A stretch of 64,000 nucleotides of DNA from Atrina japonica (taxonomy: Eukaryota > Mollusca > Bivalvia > Pterioida > Pinnidae): positions 62,001 through 126,000 of the forward strand of contig BROG01000940.1 of NCBI GenBank assembly GCA_030159075.1, read 5' to 3'. Under the pieces are notes generated by a model, which was given only the letters and a program-made list of their open reading frames with translations, did not search any database and was not told the DNA's origin. The position numbers and the translations under genes are program-made. This document shows positions 1-10,030 of this stretch, one piece after another; the first letter of the stretch is position 1, and each line of letters opens with the position of its first letter.

Positions 1-1370
1 CAGCTAGGTCAGTCCAAGTGTGTCTACCCCCTGAGAAACAATGGACACTACATAATATTAATGGCACAGCTAGGTCAGTCCAAGTGTGTCTACCCCCTGA
101 GAAACAATGGACACTACATAATATTAATGGCACAGCTAGGTCAGTCCAAGTGTGTCTACCCCCTGAGAAACAATGGACACTACATAATATTAATGGCACA
201 GCTAGGTCAGTCCAAATGTGTCTACCCCCTGAGAAACAATGGACACTACATAATATTAATGGCACAGCTAGGTCAGTCCAAATGTGTCTACCCCCTGAGA
301 AACAATGGACACTACATAATATTAATTACACAGCTAGGTCAGTCCAAATGTGTCTACCCCTGAGAAACAATGGACACTACATAATATTAATGGCACAGCT
401 AGGTCAGTCCAAATGTGTCTACCCTCTGAGAAACAATGGACAATACATAAATGGCACAGCTAGGTCAGTCCAAATGTGTCTACCCCTGAGAAACAATGGA
501 CACTACATAATATTAATGGCACAGCTAGGTCAGTCCAAATGTGTCCACCCCCTGAGAAACAATGGACACTACATAAATGGCACAGCTAGGTCAGTCCAAA
601 TGTGTCTATCCCTGAGAAACAATGGACACTACATAATATTAATGGCACAGCTAGGTCAGTCCAAATGTGTCTACCCTGAGAAACAATGGACACTACATAA
701 ATGACACAGCTAGGTCAGTCCAAATGTGTCTACCCTGAGAAACAATGGACACTACATAAATGGCACAGCTAGGTCAGTCTAAATGTGTCTACCCCTGAGA
801 AACAATGGACACTACATAATATTAATGGCACAGCTAGGTCAGTCCAAGTGTGTCTACCCCCTGAGAAACAATGGACACCTCTAAATGGCACAGCTAGGTC
901 TGTCTAAATGTGTCTAACCCCGAGAAACAATGAACACCTCTAAATGGCACAGCTAGGTCAGTCCAAGTGTGTCTACCCCAGAGAAACAATGGACACTACA
1001 TAATATTAATGGCACAGCTAAGTCAGTCCAAATGTGTCTACCCCCTGAGAAACAATGGACACTACATAAATGGCACAGCTAGGTCAGTCCAAATGAGTCT
1101 ATCCCCTGAGAAACAATGGACACTACATTAATGGCACAGCTAGGTCAGTCCAAGTGTGTCTACCCCCTGAGAAACAATGGACCCTACATAATATTAATGG
1201 CACAGCTAGGTCAGTCCAAATGTGTCTACCCCTGAGAAACAATGGACACTACATTAATGGCACAGCTAGGTCAGTCTAAATGTGTTTACCCCTGAGAAAC
1301 AATGGACACTACATTAATGGCACAGCTAGGTCAGTCCAAATGTGTCTCTTCAGGGGTAAATGTGTTAACC
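1..1370. repeat. 66-bp minisatellite built from a ~90-bp palindromic element
   Basis: About 22 tandem copies of a 66-bp unit with shorter 55-60 bp variants; the array continues off the left edge. Each unit holds the blocks CCCCTGAGAAACAATGGACA and GTCAGTCCAAATGTGTCTAC. These are the two halves, in reverse orientation, of the short palindromic element seen singly at 27826, 44001, 53322, 55048 and elsewhere. The array ends at about 1345-1370 with that element's terminal sequence (CAGGGGTAAATGTGTTAAC). Because 66 is a multiple of 3, long open frames run through it; they are not genes. Confidence 0.95.
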
Positions 1371-2019
1371 TAGCAATGAAACAGACTCTGTAAATATTTT
1401 ATCAATGTTTAATGTCTTGCTTACAGTCATACAACAAAAACATCAACATAAAAATCGCTCCATCAGTCAAACCTACATTCACATGTAGTCAGAGAGCATA
1501 ATCTTTATAATTGATTGACGTGTACTAATAGTAAATAAAAACAGACTTTTAGAAAACAAATAATAAATGATAGCATTTTCACACTGATTACATGAAAATG
1601 TACATTGTACTATAATGGTTCCATGTCCATGTTCAGAATCACAAAAAGTTCATCAACAAAACCTATTGTATAAAAATTGTAATTTCTTGACATTTCAATG
1701 CTACTTTGCCCAAATTATTTCTTGTTTAGGATCAGTTCTGAAAAAATGTCATGCAGAGTAGTTGAGTAATTTTTGGACAGTGCATGCTGCAGAGTAGTTA
1801 AATAACTTTTGGACAGTGCATGCATCAGTTATGCAGAGTAGTTAAGTAACCTCTGGACAGTACCAGTGTTATTTAACGTATCAGCTGAAAATAACATAAA
1901 ATTATGTCTATTTATACATGTAGACTATTCAAAGTAGAAAACAATTATGATATAATGATAAAGAAATTTAAAGTCGTGATTCCATGTGTAATATAAACTA
2001 AGTGCATAATGTTGTGGTG
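1371..2019. other. 3' flank of the RING gene, with a 3-copy repeat
   Basis: Unique AT-rich sequence downstream of the minus-strand RING gene, likely containing its 3' UTR. At 1751-1861 there are three imperfect copies of a ~40-bp unit with the core GCAGAGTAGTTAAGTAA and TTTTGGACAGTGCATGC. No clear minus-strand AATAAA was found; an ATTAAA (plus-strand TTTAAT near 1407) is a weak candidate polyadenylation signal. Confidence 0.6.
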
Positions 2020-3339
2020 TCAGGAATGATCACCCACTGGCAAATTGTCAATTGGACAGTTCAAGGAAGAATTTTGCAACCACACATCAATACAACTTGA
2101 ATGAAAGACATGATTACATGGTAAATATTTTCTAATCTGATTTAGTTCATAAGGGTCCATACAAATGGGACACATGTCTCCAAAATGAGATTCATTTACA
2201 TCCTCAGTTCTAAAACTATTTAACATGGTATTTGATACAGTTTTTGGAGCAATGCTTTCATCTAATTGTAATAGGACTTCATAGTCTTCTGGAGTTAAAT
2301 CTCTGTGCTGGAGACTTATCAACAAGCTTACGATATTACTGTCAATATCATTAGCAACGTTGTTATGATCGAGAGCGTGGGCAAGACTCTGAGGACGAGC
2401 AACTGGAGCAACTGTTCTTGGAGTATTATAATGTCCTTTGGGTCGTTGTAGTTGTTTCAGTTCTTCACGTTTTAAGTCGTTTTTCTCTTTACGTCTGCTT
2501 GGAAGATATGACATTCTTTGGACTTCCATTTCCATTAGTTTATAAACTCTGTGGTGCACATACAAATGGATCCTGCCGTCATTATTTCTTACGCTTCTGC
2601 AGTGCTTGGTTTTGACTTGTCTGTGAGCTTTTTCTATCCTTCTGTCACGATCCTTCCTAAGCAGTTTCTTTTTCCTATTTATACATCCCTCTAGATCTTG
2701 GTATTTTGTCCAAGACTCTGTAAGTTTGTCCATAGAATCACACTCACTTTCTATTTCATGAAATAATTTACTTGCATTCTTGTCAATTTTAAAATTATTT
2801 TTAATTGGTCGTGGAAATAATGAAATATTTAATCCTAGATCATCTAAAGCCATTGGTTTCCACTTTTTCTTTTTTGATTGCAATTTCTCTTTACTGCCAT
2901 CTCTCGAATACCCATGAACATCTTTTTTGTAACTTTTCTTTGTTGCACCATATTTTTCAAAAATGTCTCTTGGAATTTTGGATTTTAACTCAAGTTTATA
3001 TTCAACTTTGTCGAATTTTACATTCTCACCCGAATTCTGCATTTGCTTCTCAGTGTTTAAACATAATTCTGCCTTTGTTTTGTCATTTTTGCTACTTTCT
3101 GTTTCTATGCCTACATCTGTTTCGGACACACTTTCCTGGCTGTAAGAATCAGTTTCGGGTGTCATGTTGTCATTTAGTGATGGAGACAGAACGTTTTTAT
3201 CCTTTTCGTCATATGAATAATTCTGTAGACTGGATTCGACATCATTTCTATAAGTAGAAATCGTAGCGAAGCAGTTTGTATTGTTTATGAATGATTTTTC
3301 CTCGAATGGATTTGAGACTTCCAAAATCAAGGAACCCAT
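2020..3339 (-). CDS. RING-H2 zinc-finger protein, likely E3 ubiquitin ligase (439 aa)
   Basis: One uninterrupted frame of 439 codons, starting at the ATG at 3337-3339. The frame is open further upstream, but this is the first ATG after a possible splice acceptor (CCACAG, about 3415-3420 read on the minus strand), so a 5' UTR intron is plausible. Residues 1-100 are acidic and Ser-rich; about 150-330 are Lys/Arg-rich and probably helical; about 345-375 hold the segment RDLTPEDYEVLLQLDE. The C-terminal RING is C390-x2-C393-x14-C408-x-H410-x2-H413-x2-C416-x11-C428-x2-D431, so the eighth ligand is Asp, as in RBX1 (CPLDN there, CPIDN here). RING-H2 domains recruit E2 enzymes for ubiquitin transfer; the substrate is unknown. 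No signal peptide or membrane segment is evident. It lies head to head with TSEN15. Family identity beyond RING-H2 is not established. Confidence 0.88.
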   Translation of the reverse strand: MGSLILEVSNPFEEKSFINNTNCFATISTYRNDVESSLQNYSYDEKDKNVLSPSLNDNMTPETDSYSQESVSETDVGIETESSKNDKTKAELCLNTEKQMQNSGENVKFDKVEYKLELKSKIPRDIFEKYGATKKSYKKDVHGYSRDGSKEKLQSKKKKWKPMALDDLGLNISLFPRPIKNNFKIDKNASKLFHEIESECDSMDKLTESWTKYQDLEGCINRKKKLLRKDRDRRIEKAHRQVKTKHCRSVRNNDGRIHLYVHHRVYKLMEMEVQRMSYLPSRRKEKNDLKREELKQLQRPKGHYNTPRTVAPVARPQSLAHALDHNNVANDIDSNIVSLLISLQHRDLTPEDYEVLLQLDESIAPKTVSNTMLNSFRTEDVNESHFGDMCPICMDPYELNQIRKYLPCNHVFHSSCIDVWLQNSSLNCPIDNLPVGDHS

Positions 3340-3669
3340 TGGAATAGAATTAATGTCAGCTTGAAATTTCTGCTTTATTATCAACCGGCAAGTGTGCCGG
3401 GCAATGGCGATAGCCTGTGGATTATAAATAATTTAGCTTATTTTTATATACTGAAATTATTGCACAACGTACGAGTAACAACACGAAAGTTATTTTAGGA
3501 TTATTACAAAATGAAAGTTACTATAATTAGATTTATCGTGATTCCATTGGCTGTTTAAACTCTCGTGTGGGTTTGCGGGAACAAATTATTCAACTTTGGA
3601 AAACACCTGTCGGTCGTATGTATGCGTACACCAAACCCGATTCTTGCTTTACAATGTGGCCTACACGTT
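3340..3669. promoter_or_regulatory. Candidate bidirectional promoter between the RING gene and TSEN15
   Basis: The divergent start codons are 330 bp apart, leaving this segment as the only upstream region for both genes. It contains ATTGG at 3546-3550 (an inverted CCAAT box, as bound by NF-Y) and no obvious TATA box at a useful distance on the plus side. A short upstream ATG at 3618 opens a 25-codon frame overlapping the TSEN15 start. Promoter activity is inferred from layout only. Confidence 0.6.
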
Positions 3670-3705
3670 ATGGAAGACTTACATTCGATATTTGAGCATC
3701 CTAAG
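3670..3705 (+). CDS. TSEN15: TSEN15 exon 1 (coding part)
   Basis: Encodes MEDLHSIFEHPK and ends in AAG with donor GTCTGT at 3706. The frame is open from 3559 and includes an earlier ATG at 3622. The out-of-frame ATG at 3618 could act as an upstream open frame. Confidence 0.8.
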
Positions 3706-3945
3706 GTCTGTACACCAATTTACAACTGATATTAGGAATAGTGATACATTTTGACATACCCCAGAAAAAGTGTGGCTTGCCACACTTGCATAATTTTACC
3801 ATTTTTCCAGATCCAAACCGACATTGAGTGATTCACAAATTATTACAATCGGGTGTTTAGTTTTAAGTTTTAAGTTGAGAATTACGTACTGTATAAGAAG
3901 TGATTGATTTTATTTTTAGTGTTGCAAGTTGTCTTGAAGATTATG

Positions 3946-4043
<98 letters not shown>

Positions 4044-7000
4044 AATGAATGCAATTTTAAAGATAAAATACTGTCTGACTATTAATTCACATTCTTTGTT
4101 TCCTTTCTTCACACCTATTTGATGCAATACTTCATTTTTGCAGTTCAAGGAGTTGGACTGTTCCACAATTAAGAACAAGTGTCAGATGAGGACAGCATTT
4201 ACTGTATTTCTTGATTTATGTGAAGGTAGGTTCAAATAAGGTTTGATTTTATTTTGACTGTGTATATGTTTAAGTATTAACACAGTCGGAAAAGAACATA
4301 TTCTAGGATATATTGTATTTTATATGCAATATATATTTACTATGCTAACAAGAGGTCAATTAAATGTGGGGTCATATTTTGCCCTTGAATAATGGAGTGA
4401 TCATTTTGGGTCTTCAAATTAGCATTTGTCTGTAAAGTGAAAGGATCAAGATTGAAAGCCTACAATCACTCAAGGGAAAAGGCAAAAGACAGGTGGCTTT
4501 TATTAAGAGGTTTACTCATAAAAAAATAAACAAAGGTTATGGTGGAATGGTCTTTATGCAGAGGTGACCTTTAATGGAAGTTTTACTGTAATTATAAATC
4601 ATTAACTGATTAAGGGGAAACAACTTTTTATGACATTGTATTTGGCAAATTTGGGGTGATAATAAGATTTAGATCTGTTTAACATTTCATACCATAGATA
4701 GTTTAAAGAAAAAAGTCAGTAGTAGTACTATTTCAATTGGCCGTCACCATATAACTGAAAAATTGTTGAGTAATCCTTTTCAAAATTTAAAGTTCAAAAA
4801 ATTCAATAATGAACAAAATTAAGTGTATAATGTCAATGTAAAAACAGTTGATGATATGGATCACCAAGGGAGATAACTAGATCTAAGAGTCAAGAGACAG
4901 ACTTAAATACACATATGATTTATGAAGTTATAGAAGATTCCGGGGAGATAACTGTAAAATGATTTATAAAGTTATAGGAGATTCAGGGGAAATAACTGTA
5001 AAATGATTTATAAAGTTATAGAAGATTCAGGGGAGATAACTGTAAAATGATGTATAAAGTTGTTGAAGATTCAGGGGAGATAACTGTAAAATGATTTATA
5101 AAGTTATAACTGTAAAATGATTAATAAAGTTATAGGAAATTTGGAGGAGATAACTGTAGAATGATTTATAAAGTTATAAGAGATTCAGGGGAGATAACTG
5201 TAAAATGATTTATTAGTTATAGAAGATTCAGGGGAAATAACTGTAAAATGATATCATACAAAGCAAGAAAGGTATGCTGTGATATCTTTTGATTCTCTGT
5301 ACATTTTTAAAACAAAGTAAATTCTGGCATATACACTTAATGTGAAGAAAGTTTGATATGTGTATCCATATTTATATCATAAGCTCACCTGGCCTATGAA
5401 AGAGCTTCAAGTTTGTGATTCAAGCATGTAAACAATATTTTAAATAAACAAATAAACAAAGATTAGGGAAGGCCAAAAAAAAATATATGTCTGTTTAGGG
5501 TTTCCCGACCGACCCTATTTTTTTCGCCGATCCTACACCATTTTATCTGTAAAATAAAAAGTAAAATCGGTTAATTTCATACCTGTAATTTCCGGGAAAA
5601 AAATCGGAATTTCGTTTCGGTAATAGAACGTACATTTCTAGAATCAGTAAAGCGTTTGAATGAAACGGATGGTATTGTGTTATTTTAAGCGTATCTGAGA
5701 CCTTGGTTATAAACAAGCAGGATGAAGGCAACGAGTGTTGTCGTCGTTACATTTAACAAATGCACACACCAGGAGACTAGATCGATTGTCTCAGCGCTTC
5801 CAGAGAGAATAATAATAGCTACATAATTATTCAAACAATATCACGGTGAAGTAGATAGCAAAATTTTCACTACAACAGTAAAATGTAAAACTGAATTAGC
5901 AGCTAAAGATAGTTTCAAAATAGATGGCAACATAACGATCGGAGACTTAATAAAAAACTTTGGTATGAAATGCATTGAGTTCACGTGTTCCAAAACGCAG
6001 TAGGAAGACGAATTTGCTAGTGTCAGTCGTTGGTCTGGCATATATATATGTTTCTACCTTAATAGTTTCTACAGAGCAAAGATTAAATGTTTTGAAACAC
6101 TTTTATTACAAATCAAATGCTATACACAGCATCATCTGTTCTACATAAATAGCAGTAAATTGCAAGCAATTTCAATTTCAACATAAAACATTGACAAAAA
6201 AATATTAATCATGAAAATCATTTCTTTGTATTTATTGTTGTTATAAATTTTGATGTACAAAACTACCTGTGAAAGACATGCTCCAAAATTAATATCATTT
6301 TTAAACCTATCTGATTTAAAGGTACAGGTATTTATGATTACAACCAAGATTAAATATCTATACTTGTATCAACATGACCATTGTAAACAAATGTCTGAAA
6401 ACATTTCTCGGCATCTCTTGGGTCATATGCTCATTAGGTTTCTTAATACCTAAATCCATTCAACAGAAAGAGTGATTGATAGTTGGTTTGAAGATACTGT
6501 AAACATGTGCATGTAACAACATAACATTGGGTTGGAATTTGGTAAATAATAAGAGCAACATGTACCGAAAAAATAAAATGAAAAAAAATAAAATGAAAAT
6601 GCCTACCTACCTACCCTATTTTTTTTTAGGCTGAAACCCTAAACAGACATATTTTTTTTTTGGCCTAATGGAACTGGAACAGAAAAAATGTGAAAAAAGT
6701 AATTTGGGCAGCAGCATATTGGGTGTGCAGGCAGGCAAAATCATATGTTTAAAATTTTGTTTTAGGCCTGATACATGTATGGATGTTTCAAGGGAGATAT
6801 TGAAAACAAATAGTGGCACTAAACAATTTGGGCCTGAAGTCAACCAAATTTACTCAATACTCAAGCGCAACTTTTGTTTCATTATTTTGACTATACAGTT
6901 GTTTATAAAACTTTGAATTTTAGTGATGAGAAAACTTTATGATTTTTAATCATTTACACACAAAGTTTTGTGTGACGCTGATGATTTACCTGTAAAAAAC

Positions 7001-9992
7001 CGAATAAATATGTTGAGTACGGTACTTAAGATTTGAGTATGTACTCAAACATTTTTTTTAATATTTCAGAAGTGAGCAATAATCTTAATCATTATTTACA
7101 ATTATTTGCTGTCAATATACAAACATGTCCAGTTACGGAATAATATTTGCATGTTTTCATCTTAAAATCATGAAAAGTTAGTTGAGCTTGAGTACTGAGT
7201 AAATTTGGTGACTTCAAGTCCAGATGTTATGAATCATTCAAGGGAGATAATCACTTGTCATACAAACTTTCTTTTGAGACAGGATCACTCGGATACAAGA
7301 CAAGCTCCATGAACATCAAAATTTTGAAAACTGTCATTTTAACAACATTTTTTCTATTTTGTTTTTATCAAGAAGCCATGATAGTTCATCAATTTTCTTT
7401 GACAATGCCCTTTTTTGGGGCAGATTTCTTGTTCATGAGTTTGAAAGTGTGTGTAAAGTGAATTTTGTCGTGTGAAATTAATTGATAATGTTAACAAATC
7501 CACTTTGACTACAATGGACTCTTTTAAACATCATATATTTAGCCAAGTCCATTTGTGTCTTTAGGGATGATACTTTATTACTCTTTAAATGTTCATTATC
7601 CTTTTTTAAATTACTTTCAAGTGTGGATGGAGGACATTGATGATCAAATTGAAAGGAAAAGAGTCATTTTTTTTACAATGCTGTCGTATGATTTTGCGTA
7701 CCTACGACCCCGATCTCAAAACTTGGAGACACCAAATCACACATAATTATAAAATCCACACAGCATAAATCAATTATATTCACTTTTTCAATTTTTTGAC
7801 AAAACAGGTTAATTTGTCTGAAGAAATTCCAATAAAGTGAAAAACAAACCACAGATATCGTGTTCTAACCCAAGGTCCAAATGTCACATGATTTTTGCGC
7901 ACTGTTCAGTTTCCACGTGGTTGAAGATGTAAATCGGGTATGGTGGTCCGTATTCCTTCATATTATTTGACTTGAAATTCAATATGATGATTAGACTGAT
8001 TACAAAAGGGATAAAAGTTTGCACCAATTTAGAAATAATTCTGCTGTCAAAATTGCTTCTCGGTTATGAATATTCATTATAAACTATTATCATCATGATG
8101 ACGTAGATTTAAACGGTGCTGTAGCCGACCCAAAAGGCTCAAATGAAGTGTGTTTTCACATTTAGGATAACAATCATTGATTTTATACAATAGTTGTACA
8201 AAAATGCATTTAAACTTTTTATTTTAAAAGGTTGATCAAGATGCACAACCTTTGAAGCAAACTTATCATCTGTTTTAATGCGTTGAGACAGACAGAAGCA
8301 TGGGTGCATAAAATCATGTGACATGCAAAATCATGTGACACGTTAGTATCACAATTCCTAGTTTGACTTAGAATGTTGATGATTTGATTTAAGATTAAGT
8401 GCTTTTGTTTAACTATCCAATGTGTTGTTTATATGAATATAAAATTAATTATACTTCATCAAGGAATTGCACTTAAAGAAGTTTTCTATTTTTCAGTCAA
8501 AGAGTGGTGGAATCTACATCTTCATCCATGTCAGGAGTTAGATCTCATTTTCTTATCTGGACACTCAGCTCGACATGAACCAAGGGAGCTAATTCTGCCC
8601 ATGCTTGCAAGTGAAAATGTTACTCTGGAGATTTTACAAATGTATTTGAGTGCAATAAAGTTAGATGATTATGAAACAAAGGGGTAAGTTTATCCTGTGT
8701 TGACAAAATGTTAATATATAATCAACCTTGTGTATGTATACTTTTCTCTAGGGGATGCATGATTTATATTTTGTATTTCTCACCTAGTTGGACAATTTAT
8801 ATTTTTTTGTAAACTTAGAATTGGTTTGTTTGTTTCCAATTGGTTTTATGCCATACTCAACAATTATTCAGTTATATAGTGGAGAAGAGACCGCTGGGTT
8901 TTTAATAAGTAAACTGTCAACCTTTCTTAAGCCTCAGTCACAGCTGGCCATACTTCCACTATACGGGGTTTTTACGGCAAAAAATGCCAAGGAATGCACC
9001 GGCCTTGTACAACCTTCTTGCAGAATTTCAAGCATGCAGACTTCCCGTAAGCACATACGATGGACATTGAGCATGTCCGACAAACTCTTCGATTTCCCAA
9101 TAACATACGCTGTTCTTACCCACAGCTTACAAATTGACTGCTACTTTTTTTCTGTCACCAAGACTCTATGACTCTCGTCAGTGGTGAAAAATGCAGACGA
9201 TGCAGGAATTAAAAGCCCATGCGTCCGGTTGTGACCAGGCTTTATACAGAGGGACTAAAACCTGCGCTGACCGTAAGTGAGAGACTCCATGGTTCAAAGC
9301 ACAATTGACCTATTGCCAAATGTCTGACACATGGCTCTCCTTGTGCGTTTTTGATGTCATTCGATTGTGACATCATAATGGAAAAGATTGCTTAAAGGTA
9401 CCATGTCGGGCATTTGGGGATAGGTCAATTCTCTAACTAACTGGCCCAGAGGCCCTTTGTAAACATCAATTACAAAATGATCAGAACATTGATATCTTTT
9501 TAATTCGGAACAGAATGCATCATCTGTAATCACACTGATATTTGAATAGTCTATAGTTTATAATTCTAAAGTCTAGCTGAGTTTAGAACATGTCGCCAAG
9601 GAAACACTCAGATGATGTATTATAATACTTTGTGGCTGTCTTTGTACATATTTGTGTGGTGTGTAATTGTTTTTAACATTTTAAATGTCTTCTAAAAGTC
9701 CTAGTTAATCTTCTTCAAATTTTGAATGTACTACATCGTGTATACGGTAACAATGTGTCAATTTCATGTCTTTGGGGGCTAGGGGTCAGGGGTCAGGACT
9801 TTGTAGGTACGGGCAAGAGCTTGGGGACCAAAAACTCGGGTACAGTAAGTAATGCTTGAACCTAAGATGGGGCCAAAAAAGAATTAATCTGTGTTTCTGG
9901 TAAATCAATAGGTCATGTTTAAAAGTACCCATCATGTAATTTATTTAACATATACATGTATCTATAACAAACCAAAAAATTATCAATTTTGT

Positions 9993-10030
<38 letters not shown>

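Noticed and set aside
18..704. 228-codon open frame with a 22-residue repeated peptide
   Set aside because: It is the 66-bp minisatellite read in frame; two frames are open at once, it breaks wherever the unit length changes, and the unit derives from a non-coding palindromic element.
3340..3384. Longer RING protein starting near 3384
   Set aside because: The codon there is TTG; the first ATG in frame is at 3339 and a possible splice acceptor lies upstream.
5381..5425. Short AGCTCACCTGGCC match to the mollusc repeat
   Set aside because: Only about 13-30 bp match; too short to annotate as a copy.
8788..9171. 127-codon plus-strand frame in TSEN15 intron 3
   Set aside because: It spans a MetaSINE core and a nested MITE; no similarity to a known protein is apparent.
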